From: Candidatus Planktophila versatilis
GTDB lineage: Bacteria; Actinomycetota; Actinomycetes; Nanopelagicales; Nanopelagicaceae
Assembly: GCF_002288105.1 (NCBI RefSeq)
Contig: NZ_CP016774.1
Coordinates: 1 to 64,000, forward strand
Length of the DNA stretch: 64,000 nt
Direction: 5' to 3'
The translations under genes were made by a program, and so were the position numbers. Positions 52,431 through 61,197 of this stretch are shown here, in pieces (positions within the stretch are counted from its first letter, which is position 1; every line of letters begins with the position of its first letter). Under the pieces are notes generated by a model. That model saw nothing but the letters and a program-made list of their open reading frames with translations. It was not told where the DNA came from and ran no database searches.

Positions 52431-52444
52431 GGCCTTTCTATCGT

Positions 52445-52450
52445 TAGGAT
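52445..52450 (+). promoter_or_regulatory. -10 element, leaderless ligase promoter
   Basis: TAGGAT, exactly 6 nt before the ATG at 52457, just behind the terminator. Confidence 0.5.
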
Positions 52451-52456
52451 TAGCCC

Positions 52457-54151
52457 ATGTTTAATAAGGCCGCAGAGAAGATATCGGCGCTGGTATTGCT
52501 CATCGGCGCTCCATTTACCACTTTGTTTTTGACTACCCAGGCTGTAACCGATCCAGTCAATGCCACCAAGCTCTTTATCGCGGGTGGTTTCGGTTTTGCA
52601 TTTATCTTTGTTCTCCTTGGCTTTAATGCCCGAGCTACCTACGCCAACTTCAAGGTATATCTTCTTATTTCAATCTTGTTCCTATTGGCGGCGCTCAATG
52701 CGGTCATTTCAAGCGCGGCCCCGCTAACACAGAATCTTTATGGCTCATACGGCAGAAACACCGGCCTTGTCGCATATGTGATTCTTGTCTTTGTTAGTGT
52801 GGGCATGTTGGGGTTACGTGAGCAATCTAGTTTTAGAAAGCTCATCATTGGTCTGCAATTTGCCGGGGTCATAAACGTTCTTTACTGCGCTTGGGTAATC
52901 GCTTTTGGCGACTTCTTGTCATGGAACAATCCATACGGCAACATTCTTGGATTCTTTGGTAATCCAAACTTCATATCCTCATTTCTTGGCATCTTTATCG
53001 CTTCACTTCTTGCGTTTATTGCAGATAAGAAATCTTCGTGGCGTTATAGGGCAATTGCTGCGCTTATCGCTTTGGTTGCCTTCTATGAGATTGTTGATTC
53101 AAGCGCAATTCAAGGAATTGTTGTAACTGCCGGCGGTATCGCAATCGTTGGCTTCTTTGTTGTTCGTTCATATATCAAGCAGAACGTATTTACATATCTA
53201 TATGTCTTGGCAGTAAGTGGCGTGGGGGCCCTAGCAATTCTCGGTGCTCTTCAAAAAGGGCCGTTCACCTTCATCTATAAGACCTCTGTCTCCTTACGCG
53301 GCGCTTATTGGAACGCTGGGACCACAATGGGTCTTGATCACCCACTAACGGGCGTTGGTATGGATACATACGGTGATTGGTATCGCCGAGCTCGTTCAGA
53401 ATATGCGGCTACCGTGTTGCCTGGGCCGAAGACATTTACAAATGCTTCACACAACGTTGTCATTGATTTCTTTGCTTACGGTGGATGGCCACTCCTGCTT
53501 ACCTATGTCGGGCTCTTAGTTCTTGCTGCTGTTGCTGCCTTTCGAGTCATTGCACGCACTCGAACATACGATGCAATCTTTGTCGCCATCTTTGCGGCCT
53601 GGGCGTGTTACATCACCCAGGCAATCATCAGCATTAACCAGATTGGCCTTGCAATTTGGGGCTGGCTACTTACCGGCGCACTTGTTGCATATGAATATGC
53701 CACCAGGCCAGAGAGTCCAATTGCACAGCTGGTCGCCACTAAAGGCGCACGAAAGAGCGCGAAGGCCAATGTTATTTCACCGCAGTTAGTGGCAGGCGTT
53801 GGTGTAGTTGTCGGGCTATTGGTGGCCGTGCCACCACTTAGTGCTGATATGAAGTGGAGATCAGCGCTGGATTCAAAAGATGCAAATAAAGTCATTGCAG
53901 CCCTGGAACCTGGTTATTTGAGCCCGAGTGATAGCCAGAGACTTGCTCAAGCTGTCCAGCTTTTTGCATCTAGTAACTTGATGGAGCAAGCACGCGATAC
54001 TGCGCTTAAAGGAGTTGAATATAACCCTGATTATTTTGACGCCTGGAGAGTTCTCTACTTTTTATCTAACTCAACGGATGCTGAAAAGGCGCAAGCACTT
54101 GAGAATATGAAGCGCCTTGATCCACGCAATCCAGATGTTCTAGCGCCATAG
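52457..54151 (+). CDS. O-antigen ligase/polymerase-like membrane protein with TPR-like tail
   Basis: 564 residues. About ten to twelve membrane segments in residues 10-460; the large outer loop holds TSVSLRGAYWNAGTTMGLDH and PLTGVGMDTYGDWYRRARSE, the pattern of the Wzy_C/WaaL family (RxxYW plus a GxGxxT/D loop). Residues about 470-560 lie after the last segments and look like one or two TPR units (DAWRVLYFLSNSTDAEKAQA). It would polymerise or ligate the glycan made by the cluster to its acceptor. Its stop is directly followed by the next ATG. Confidence 0.82.
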   Translation: MFNKAAEKISALVLLIGAPFTTLFLTTQAVTDPVNATKLFIAGGFGFAFIFVLLGFNARATYANFKVYLLISILFLLAALNAVISSAAPLTQNLYGSYGRNTGLVAYVILVFVSVGMLGLREQSSFRKLIIGLQFAGVINVLYCAWVIAFGDFLSWNNPYGNILGFFGNPNFISSFLGIFIASLLAFIADKKSSWRYRAIAALIALVAFYEIVDSSAIQGIVVTAGGIAIVGFFVVRSYIKQNVFTYLYVLAVSGVGALAILGALQKGPFTFIYKTSVSLRGAYWNAGTTMGLDHPLTGVGMDTYGDWYRRARSEYAATVLPGPKTFTNASHNVVIDFFAYGGWPLLLTYVGLLVLAAVAAFRVIARTRTYDAIFVAIFAAWACYITQAIISINQIGLAIWGWLLTGALVAYEYATRPESPIAQLVATKGARKSAKANVISPQLVAGVGVVVGLLVAVPPLSADMKWRSALDSKDANKVIAALEPGYLSPSDSQRLAQAVQLFASSNLMEQARDTALKGVEYNPDYFDAWRVLYFLSNSTDAEKAQALENMKRLDPRNPDVLAP

Positions 54152-55357
54152 ATGAAAGTTGCAATTATTGGGCAAGGCTATGTAGGCCTGACCATCTCAG
54201 CTTTTGCTGGCGAGTTCTATGAGGTGGTGGGCTTTGATAACAATCAAAAGATTGTGGATCAATTAAATCAAGGTCTTTCACATATTGAAGGCGTTGAAAG
54301 TTCAGTCATAAAACAATGGATTAAGCAGGGGCGCTATCGCGCCACTACTAAGGGTGCCGACATTGCCGACTCTGACATTGTGGTAATTGCAGTACCAACG
54401 CCGCTGACAAAAGATCGTAAGCCAGATTTAACATTCATTGATGCGGCATGTAAGACGGTGGGTGAAAACCTCAATCGCACAGCGCTAATTATCAATGAAT
54501 CAACATCTTTTCCTGGCACGCTGCGTGATTACATCAAGCCAGCCATAGATAAGTATTCAGCTGGGAAGTTCGACCATTTGTACGCGATCTCACCTGAGCG
54601 AGTAGATCCAGGGCGCAATGATTTCAACCAGAAGAACACTCCGAGGCTGTATGCGGGATTAACGCCAGAAGCATCAAGTGCAACCCGTGCGTTCTATGCA
54701 AAGTTCTGTGATCAATTAGTTGAAGTCTCATCTCCTGAAGTAGCAGAGGCAGCAAAGTTATTTGAAAATACTTTCAGGCAAGTCAACATTGCTTTGGTAA
54801 ATGAGTTTGCCCAGATTACAAACGCTTTAGGCATTAGCGTCTATGAGACGTTAGATGCGGCTAATACCAAGCCTTATGGGTTTATGAAGTTCACACCGAG
54901 TGCGGGTGTGGGCGGGCACTGTATCCCGGTGGATCCCACGTATTTGGCGGCGGTAGCTGAAGAACGTGGCGTGCCAGCAACATTTATTCGCCGGGCAAAT
55001 GAAGTAAATCTAGAGATGTCGAAATACATTGTGGATCGGGTGCAGGCAGATAACGGTGAATCGCTGCAAGGTAAGAGTGTTTTGGTTGTGGGAGTTGCCT
55101 ATAAGCCCAATGTGGCAGATGTGCGAGAGACCGCCGCCGAGTTAGTCATAGAGCACTTGCGTGGCCGTGGGGCTGTGGTGGCCTGGCACGATGATGTTGT
55201 GGGCAGTTGGCAGGGCGAAAGCTCCGCCCCGCTATCGGGGGCAGATATCACGGTGGTGATTACTAAGCATGATGTGGTGGATGCGAGAGCGATTATGGCT
55301 AGTGCGCCTTATGTATTTGATACAACAGGAAAGATTGCAGGAGCGAATAGGTTGTGA
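54152..55357 (+). CDS. Nucleotide-sugar dehydrogenase, UDP-HexNAc type
   Basis: Oxidises a UDP-sugar C6-OH to a uronic acid with two NAD. 401 residues: N-terminal Rossmann KVAIIGQGYVGLTISAFAGE, VVIAVPTPLTKDRKPDL, INESTSFPGTLRDYIKP, the conserved Lys region AEAAKLFENTFRQVNIALVN, and the catalytic Cys in SAGVGGHCIPVDPTYLA (residues about 249-265). GGHCIPVDP is the mark of the UDP-GlcNAc/ManNAc group (WbpA/WecC), unlike the GGSCFPKD of UDP-glucose dehydrogenase. It starts at the base after the ligase stop and overlaps the next gene by GTGA. Confidence 0.88.
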   Translation: MKVAIIGQGYVGLTISAFAGEFYEVVGFDNNQKIVDQLNQGLSHIEGVESSVIKQWIKQGRYRATTKGADIADSDIVVIAVPTPLTKDRKPDLTFIDAACKTVGENLNRTALIINESTSFPGTLRDYIKPAIDKYSAGKFDHLYAISPERVDPGRNDFNQKNTPRLYAGLTPEASSATRAFYAKFCDQLVEVSSPEVAEAAKLFENTFRQVNIALVNEFAQITNALGISVYETLDAANTKPYGFMKFTPSAGVGGHCIPVDPTYLAAVAEERGVPATFIRRANEVNLEMSKYIVDRVQADNGESLQGKSVLVVGVAYKPNVADVRETAAELVIEHLRGRGAVVAWHDDVVGSWQGESSAPLSGADITVVITKHDVVDARAIMASAPYVFDTTGKIAGANRL

Positions 55358-56127
55358 GTGCAAGCCCTACGCTCACACTTGTTACTGTTTCAGCTTTTGA
55401 TCTATCGCGTTTGTCTAGAACGATTGAAAGCTGTAAAGGCATGGTTGCTGACTTAGAACATCTATTTGTAATTCCTTCTAATGATTTGGAATCTTTAGAA
55501 GCGATTGATTTGTATTCCAAGACGGCAAATTTTGATGTTCGGGTAGTGCATGATAACAAAGAAGGAATTTATGCAGCCATGAACTTAGGAGCATTATCGG
55601 CACAAGGAATTTATTGTCTTTTTCTAAACGCTGGCGATGAGGTGTTCTCCGGGCCAACGGTAAGAAAAAATGTTGAGACTCTTAAGGTTCTCAACCCTAT
55701 TTGGGGCGTGACTGGTGTTTCTCTGCCTTGGAATGCAAATTATTATGCTTACCAATCTATGGATAAGGACTTCAGGAAGCAGAAGAGCAATGGGTACGTC
55801 TCTCACCAAAGTGTTTTTGTCAGGCTAGATATATTCAAGAAACTGAACGGACTTGATGTCAAATTCCCAATAGCTGCAGATACCAAACAGATTTTTCAGC
55901 TAAGCGCTCTATGCTCCCCTCAAATTCTTGAAGGAATAGCAATTAAAGTTGAACAGGGTTTCAATGTAACCTCAAATAATCGAGAAAGTAGAATTGAAGT
56001 TCTTCGCCTGATTAACTCCATTGGAGGAGTCGTCACTAGGCTGGTTTCAAATTTTTACTTTTTTAAGCGCGAATTAAATTTTATATCACGTTATATTTTG
56101 AGATTGTTTCGAGAATTCAACTCTTGA
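55354..56127 (+). CDS. Glycosyltransferase family 2 protein
   Basis: 257 residues; intact paralogue of the interrupted gene at 46032-46787. Marks: TLTLVTVSAFDLSRLSRTIE, VVHDNKEGIYAAMNLGALSA, FLNAGDEVFSGPTVRKN (metal-binding NAGDE), and GYVSHQSVFVRLDIFKKLNG. WcaA/Colanic-type family-2 enzymes have the same GIYxAMNxG mark. Start is GTG in a 4-bp overlap with the dehydrogenase gene. Its last 37 bp (56091-56127) overlap the end of the convergent epimerase gene. Confidence 0.85.
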   Translation: MSASPTLTLVTVSAFDLSRLSRTIESCKGMVADLEHLFVIPSNDLESLEAIDLYSKTANFDVRVVHDNKEGIYAAMNLGALSAQGIYCLFLNAGDEVFSGPTVRKNVETLKVLNPIWGVTGVSLPWNANYYAYQSMDKDFRKQKSNGYVSHQSVFVRLDIFKKLNGLDVKFPIAADTKQIFQLSALCSPQILEGIAIKVEQGFNVTSNNRESRIEVLRLINSIGGVVTRLVSNFYFFKRELNFISRYILRLFREFNS

Positions 56128-57086
56128 GAAATCCAAGCGTAAGTTAGTCGAATCCCCTCATCTATAGCTACAGAGGGGGCCCATCCTAAAGTTTCCCTAC
56201 ATAAAGTATTTTCAGAAGATCGACCTCGAACTCCTTGAGGAGCGGTAAAATCGTATTCGAATTCAGCTTGTGATACATCTGCTGCTTTTAGCGCGATATC
56301 GTAAAGTTGCTGAATCGTTATTGACTCAGCGCTACCAATATTTAATGGCATAGAATATTCTGAATTCATAAGCTTAAGAGTGCCATCAATACAGTCTGTG
56401 ATGTAAGTAAAAGAACGAACCTGGTTACCGTCACCCCAGATTTGAATTTTACTTGCTGCTCCAGTAGCTAGTTCGTGAACTTTCCGACAAGCAGCAGCAG
56501 GCGCTTTTTCTCGCCCCCCGTCATAAGTCCCGTGCGGTCCATACACATTGTGATATCTCGCAATCCTGACTTCAAGTCCAAAGTCTTCAGAAAAATGTCG
56601 GCACATTCTTTCTCCAAATAATTTTTCCCAACCATAGCCATCTTCTGGTTCTGCTGGATAAGCATCATCTTCCTTGAGTGCGATGTCTACCGAAGTTTGT
56701 TGGTGCCAACTGGCGTAAACGCAGGCCGATGAGGAAAAGAAGTACCTTTTGACTTTATTTTCGACACTTCCCATGAGTAGATGTGTGTTAATGAGTGAAG
56801 AGAGCATACATAGTGCCTTATTCGCTTCGATAAATCCCATACCGCCCATATCTGCAGCTAAATTGAATACCCACTCAACATTTTCAGTACTTTTATACGC
56901 CTCAGCCTTAAGTGACAGATCCAAAACTAAATTTTCAGCTTTAGGATGAATTTGGTACCAATCTCCCAATGCTTTTTTGTCGACGGCTCGCACCTGATGA
57001 CCTTCTGAAATCAAACGAGATACTAGGTGTCCACCTATAAACCCACCTGCGCCGGCGACAAGAATATTCATCTGATTTCCATTCAC
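56091..57086 (-). CDS. GDP-mannose 3,5-epimerase-like NAD-dependent epimerase
   Basis: 331 residues from GTG at 57086 (GTGA overlap with the preceding gene); an ATG five codons later (57071, behind GGAAATC) is equally possible and gives the usual NILVAGAGGFIGGHLVSRL start. Close match to plant-type GME: FNLAADMGGMGFIEANKALC, SSSACVYASW with the Cys acid/base candidate, EPEDGYGWEKLFGERM (YxxxK), RYHNVYGPHGTYDGGREKAP with the REKAP Lys, and WGDGNQVRSFTYITDC. GME converts GDP-mannose to GDP-L-galactose/gulose, uncommon in bacteria. Confidence 0.82.
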   Translation of the reverse strand: MNGNQMNILVAGAGGFIGGHLVSRLISEGHQVRAVDKKALGDWYQIHPKAENLVLDLSLKAEAYKSTENVEWVFNLAADMGGMGFIEANKALCMLSSLINTHLLMGSVENKVKRYFFSSSACVYASWHQQTSVDIALKEDDAYPAEPEDGYGWEKLFGERMCRHFSEDFGLEVRIARYHNVYGPHGTYDGGREKAPAAACRKVHELATGAASKIQIWGDGNQVRSFTYITDCIDGTLKLMNSEYSMPLNIGSAESITIQQLYDIALKAADVSQAEFEYDFTAPQGVRGRSSENTLCRETLGWAPSVAIDEGIRLTYAWISQELNSRNNLKI

Positions 57087-58048
57087 TTAAGGTTTCCTAA
57101 TGAGTAGTGAGCAACTATATCTTCAATAATTGAATCAAGGGTGTGAGTGGGTGCCCAGCCGATACTCTTTTTGATCTTGCTGATATCAGGGACTCTACGT
57201 TGCATATCTTCAAAGCCGGCTGGATATGCCTCGGTATAGGGGATGTGTTTTATTGGTGACTGTGAGTTCGTGCGCGCGATAATCTTTGTGGCAAGTTCTT
57301 TAATGGTGGTCTCTCCCATGCCACCCACATTGAAGTAGTCACCAATGGTGGAATCAGTATCTGCCAGAGTCAATACAGCCCTTATGGCATCTTCGATATG
57401 GCAGAAAACTCGTGATTGGCTGCCATCGTCATAGATGACTATCTCTTCGTTCTTAAGGGCTGCTTGAATAAAGCGTGGAACAACCATTCCGTATTGGCCA
57501 GTTTGGCGCGGGCCTACGGTGTTAAAGAAACGTATGGTGGTGACTTTAAGTCCATGGGTCTTATGCAGTGTGTGCGCAACAGCCTCCTCAAGCGCTTTGG
57601 CATCTGAATAGGTCCAGCGAATCTTTTGTGGGGGGCCAACAACGCGATCTGATTCTTCATGCAGTGGTTGGTTGGGGTTCTTGCCATAGATTTCAGAGGT
57701 GGAGGCGATGATGATGCGTTTTTTGTGTGTGGTGGCGGCATTCAGAACTACCTCAGAGCCGGCAAAGTTACGGTCAATAGATTCGATGGTGTGATCCATG
57801 ATGTTCTTAACACCAAGGGCAGCAGCTAAGTGAAAGACTATGTCTGATTGCTCAACGAGTTCATTGACTAGGGCTACATCTCGGATGTCTCCGGTGTGAA
57901 CCGTGATTTTCTCTTTCAGGTGAGCAATATTGGCTTGTGAGCCGGTACTCATATTGTCCAGGATTGTCACTTCATCCCCACGGGCGATGAGGGCATCGGC
58001 TAGGTGAGAGCCGATGAAACCGGCACCACCGGTAATGAATGCACGCAT
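57083..58048 (-). CDS. NAD-dependent epimerase/dehydratase (SDR), nucleotide-sugar
   Basis: 321 residues from the ATG at 58048. Marks: RAFITGGAGFIGSHLADALI, ILDNMSTGSQANIAHL, VFHLAAALGVKNIMDHTIES, IASTSEIYGKNPNQPLHEES, TYSDAKALEEAVAH (YxxxK) and RFFNTVGPRQTGQYGMVVPR. It belongs to the UDP-glucose epimerase/UDP-glucuronate decarboxylase-like branch; the exact reaction is not clear. An upstream ATG (58069) adds seven residues, but TAGACT lies 7 nt before 58048, favouring the shorter form. Operon with the GME-like gene. Confidence 0.82.
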   Translation of the reverse strand: MRAFITGGAGFIGSHLADALIARGDEVTILDNMSTGSQANIAHLKEKITVHTGDIRDVALVNELVEQSDIVFHLAAALGVKNIMDHTIESIDRNFAGSEVVLNAATTHKKRIIIASTSEIYGKNPNQPLHEESDRVVGPPQKIRWTYSDAKALEEAVAHTLHKTHGLKVTTIRFFNTVGPRQTGQYGMVVPRFIQAALKNEEIVIYDDGSQSRVFCHIEDAIRAVLTLADTDSTIGDYFNVGGMGETTIKELATKIIARTNSQSPIKHIPYTEAYPAGFEDMQRRVPDISKIKKSIGWAPTHTLDSIIEDIVAHYSLGNLK

Positions 58049-58055
58049 AGGTGTG

Positions 58056-58061
58056 AGTCTA
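58056..58061 (-). promoter_or_regulatory. -10 element before the epimerase operon
   Basis: TAGACT on the minus strand, 7 nt before the ATG at 58048. Confidence 0.4.
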
Positions 58062-58146
58062 TCTTTCATTCTTATTCTTTATTGTTAAGGGCTAGCTCAG
58101 CTTTACGGCAAGATAGCCCCGTGGCCAAGCGAACGGGTGGGCAGCG

Positions 58147-59055
58147 ATGACCATTTGGGTCTGTGGCGAAGTACTTATTGATCTCATTCCGGGCGCCGAT
58201 GGCGTGAGAGTTGGACATGTAGGTGGTGGGCCGGCAAATACCGCCAAAACTTTGGCGCGACTTGGCCAGGATGTGCAGTTCATTGCTGGTATTTCAACTG
58301 ATGTTGATGGAGTAGCTGCGCGCAAAGAGTTACTTGAAGATGAAGTGAAGTTAGATTTAGCACTCACGAGTGATAAACCAACATGTTTAGCAATCGTTTC
58401 ACTTGATAGAAATGGCAGTGCTTCTTATGAATTTAAGATTGCTGGAACAGCCACCTTTGATTTCTCACTCGATTGGTTACCTGATGCTTCGCGCTATAAG
58501 CCCAATGTGTTGCATATCGGCACGCTGGCCACAGTTATTGCGCCAGGTGCTGATGTGCTCTACGACTGGGCGCTACGCGTTGCAGAATTTGCACCGATTG
58601 TCTTTGATCCCAATATTCGCCCAGCAGTCTTAGCTGATCGCGATCTCTATGAAGCAGCTGTTGAAAAGTGGGCCGCAATTTCATCTGTCATTAAAGTAAG
58701 CGATGACGATCTGGCTTGGCTTTATCCGGGGCAGAACTACGCCGATGTGGCTGCGTGCTGGATCAACGATGGCGCAGCACTCGTTGTAGTTACTCGTGGC
58801 TCACAAGGAATTGTTGGTTTCACATCAGAAGGCTTTGTTCAGGTGGAAGGTGCGAAGATCACCGTGGCAGATACTGTGGGAGCAGGGGATACCGTGGGTG
58901 CCATCATTGTGGAAGCGATGATTGAAAAAGGAATTCTGGCACTGACAGGTGACGTGCTTCGTGCAACACTGCACCGAGCAGCAGTTGCCGCTGGCATCAC
59001 CTGTTCTCGTAAAGGTGCGCAGCCACCGTATAAGCATGAGTTAAAGGGTGTGTAA
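58147..59055 (+). CDS. PfkB family carbohydrate kinase (fructokinase-like)
   Basis: Phosphorylates a sugar, most likely fructose, with ATP. 302 residues: IWVCGEVLIDLIPG, GGGPANTAKTLARLGQDVQF (PfkB signature 1), FDPNIRPAVLADRD, and the catalytic ADTVGAGDTVGAIIVEAM near residue 240 with the base Asp. GH32 at 12 kb would release the fructose, which makes this kinase a functional partner although 45 kb away. Its TAA overlaps the next ATG by one base. Confidence 0.87.
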   Translation: MTIWVCGEVLIDLIPGADGVRVGHVGGGPANTAKTLARLGQDVQFIAGISTDVDGVAARKELLEDEVKLDLALTSDKPTCLAIVSLDRNGSASYEFKIAGTATFDFSLDWLPDASRYKPNVLHIGTLATVIAPGADVLYDWALRVAEFAPIVFDPNIRPAVLADRDLYEAAVEKWAAISSVIKVSDDDLAWLYPGQNYADVAACWINDGAALVVVTRGSQGIVGFTSEGFVQVEGAKITVADTVGAGDTVGAIIVEAMIEKGILALTGDVLRATLHRAAVAAGITCSRKGAQPPYKHELKGV

Positions 59056-59819
59056 TGCAATTTATTGATGATGCCGAGTTTCAAGTTGCGATCGACCTCG
59101 ATGGTGGCGGAAAAATCACTTCCATCAAATGGCGCGAGCTGGAATTTACTATTCCTTTTCGCGGGAACGTACTTACCTCTGGTTGGTATCCGATGGCGCC
59201 GTGGGCGGGGCGAGTTCGAGATGGATTGATTACTTCGGCATCTGGTGTGGAACATCAACTGCCAACAAATATCGATCCCCCACATGCGATTCATGGTTTT
59301 GGAATTACTTCTTCCTGGCAAGAAATTGGCCCTGGTCGTTCTTTGTTACATCTACCAAAGCCATATCAAGGTGCAACGGTGGAGCAGACAATAGAAGTTC
59401 TCGATGATGCAATTCGTTGGTCACTTGAATACGATGACAATGGCTGCGATCTTCCGTTCTGGTTGGGTATGCATCCATGGTTTGCGCGCGATCTAGACCG
59501 CGGTGGGCAAGCAGAAGTTGAATTCAATGCAGAGAAGATGCTTAAGCGTGGCTCTGATGGTCTGCCCATGAATGAGATGGTGGCGATGGCACCTGAGCCT
59601 TGGGATGATGCCTTTACTGAAATTCGTGGAACTCCAGCAGTTGTGTGGGAAGGTCTTGCACGTATTGATATTGAATCTGATGCGCCGTGGTGGGTTGTTT
59701 ATACCGAAGATCCTGATGGAGTTTGTATTGAGCCACAGACGGCGCCCCCTGATGCTGCCAATCTTGGAATAAGTGGTGAGAACTACATTGAAGCGCTCTT
59801 TGTTTTCTCGGAAGGCTAA
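59055..59819 (+). CDS. Aldose 1-epimerase family protein
   Basis: Interconverts alpha and beta anomers of a hexose. 254 residues with PMAPWAGRVRDGLITSASGV (the NRI/GRV substrate region), PPHAIHGFGITSSWQEIG with the HG-x-G His, CDLPFWLGMHPWFARDL with a second catalytic-type His, and a C-terminal VCIEPQTAPPDAAN with the Glu base. Shorter than E. coli GalM but normal for the GalM-like/YeaD-like group. It overlaps the kinase gene by one base, so both act in sugar catabolism. Confidence 0.85.
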   Translation: MQFIDDAEFQVAIDLDGGGKITSIKWRELEFTIPFRGNVLTSGWYPMAPWAGRVRDGLITSASGVEHQLPTNIDPPHAIHGFGITSSWQEIGPGRSLLHLPKPYQGATVEQTIEVLDDAIRWSLEYDDNGCDLPFWLGMHPWFARDLDRGGQAEVEFNAEKMLKRGSDGLPMNEMVAMAPEPWDDAFTEIRGTPAVVWEGLARIDIESDAPWWVVYTEDPDGVCIEPQTAPPDAANLGISGENYIEALFVFSEG

Positions 59820-59835
59820 ATAGACTTCCATCACT

Positions 59836-61197
59836 ATGAGTACTCAGATAGATAGAGCACACTTAAAGAAGCTGCGCGCAGTAGAAGAACAGCGCTTTCT
59901 TGACCTCCATAAGAAATCAGCGGCTGCCTTTGCAGATTCAAAGAAGGTGATGCATGAGGGTGTTCCCATGTCGTGGATGGCTAAGTGGCCGGGTGCGCAT
60001 CCTCTTTTTGTGAAAGAGGCAAAAGGTGCGCGCTTTACCGACCTTGATGGTCACACTTACGTTGATTTTTGTTTAGGTGATACCGGCTCGATGACCGGAC
60101 ACTCTCCTGATGCCACAGTTGCTGCAATTCGCGAGCAGGTGGCAAGAGGCATTACTGCGATGTTGCCAACGCAAGATGCCGCTCTTGTCTCACAGCTACT
60201 CAAAGATCGCTTTGGTCTGCCGCTCTGGCAATTCACCGTCTCTGCCACCGATGCCAACCGCCATGTGATTCGCTATTCACGCATGATTACTGGGCGTAGC
60301 AAGATAGTTGTGATTGATCGTTGTTATCACGGCTCAGTTGATGAAACATTTGCCACCCTCGATGGCGCCGGCTTAACGGTAAAGCGCGAAGGAAATATTG
60401 GTGCACCGGTTGATCTTGATGTGACAACTCGAGTCGTTGAATTCAATGATTTAGCTGCCATGGAGGCAGCCCTTGCCCATGGTGATGTTGCTGCTATCTT
60501 GATGGAACCGGCGATGACAAATATTGGAATTGTTTTGCCAGTAGCTGGTTATCTGCAGGGCGTGCAGACTTTGGCTAAGAAATACGGCACCTACTTAATT
60601 ATTGATGAGACTCACACCATCTCAGTCGGCCCTGGTGGAATGACAAAAGATTTGGGCTTAAAACCAGATTTCCTCACCATCGGTAAGGCACTTGCCGCCG
60701 GTATCCCCACTGGAACATTTGGCATGACGCAAGAGATTGCAGATGCCATTACCAAGATGGTGGAGTTAGAGATTATTGATTTAGGTGGAATTGGTGGAAC
60801 GCTGGCTGGTAACGCACTTTCTTTGGCTGCGATGAAAGCAACGCTTACCGACGTACTAACGCCGGCAAACTTTGAAAAGATGATTGCTCTGGGAAATCGT
60901 TGGTGTGATGGAGTAGATGCTGCTATTAAAGAGTTTGACCTTGATTGGCATTGCAATCGACTCGGTGCGCGCGGGGAATACATCTTTAAAGGCAAAGCCC
61001 CAATAACAGGTAAGCAGGCAGCTGAATCGGGTGACTTTGAACTTGAGCAGTACATCCACCTGCGCTTACTTAACGATGGCTATTTGATTACGCCTTTTCA
61101 CAATATGGCGCTGATGTGTCCTGATACCAGCGAGTCTGATGTTGATGGTCATACGGAGGCTTTTAGGGCGATGTGTGCGGAGCTGGTCAAGGCTTAG
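59836..61197 (+). CDS. Class-III PLP aminotransferase (glutamate-1-semialdehyde aminotransferase-like)
   Basis: 453 residues. Marks: ARFTDLDGHTYVDFCLGDTG, SMTGHSPDATVAAIREQVAR, VIDRCYHGSVDETFATLDG, YLIIDETHTISVGPGG (PLP-binding Asp) and FLTIGKALAAGIPTGTFGMT with the Schiff-base Lys. The overall similarity is to the HemL/ornithine-aminotransferase superfamily, but the N-terminal FADSKKVMHEGVPMSWMAKW points to a HemL-like aminotransferase of unknown substrate rather than HemL itself. TAGACT lies 9 nt before the ATG. Confidence 0.82.
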   Translation: MSTQIDRAHLKKLRAVEEQRFLDLHKKSAAAFADSKKVMHEGVPMSWMAKWPGAHPLFVKEAKGARFTDLDGHTYVDFCLGDTGSMTGHSPDATVAAIREQVARGITAMLPTQDAALVSQLLKDRFGLPLWQFTVSATDANRHVIRYSRMITGRSKIVVIDRCYHGSVDETFATLDGAGLTVKREGNIGAPVDLDVTTRVVEFNDLAAMEAALAHGDVAAILMEPAMTNIGIVLPVAGYLQGVQTLAKKYGTYLIIDETHTISVGPGGMTKDLGLKPDFLTIGKALAAGIPTGTFGMTQEIADAITKMVELEIIDLGGIGGTLAGNALSLAAMKATLTDVLTPANFEKMIALGNRWCDGVDAAIKEFDLDWHCNRLGARGEYIFKGKAPITGKQAAESGDFELEQYIHLRLLNDGYLITPFHNMALMCPDTSESDVDGHTEAFRAMCAELVKA

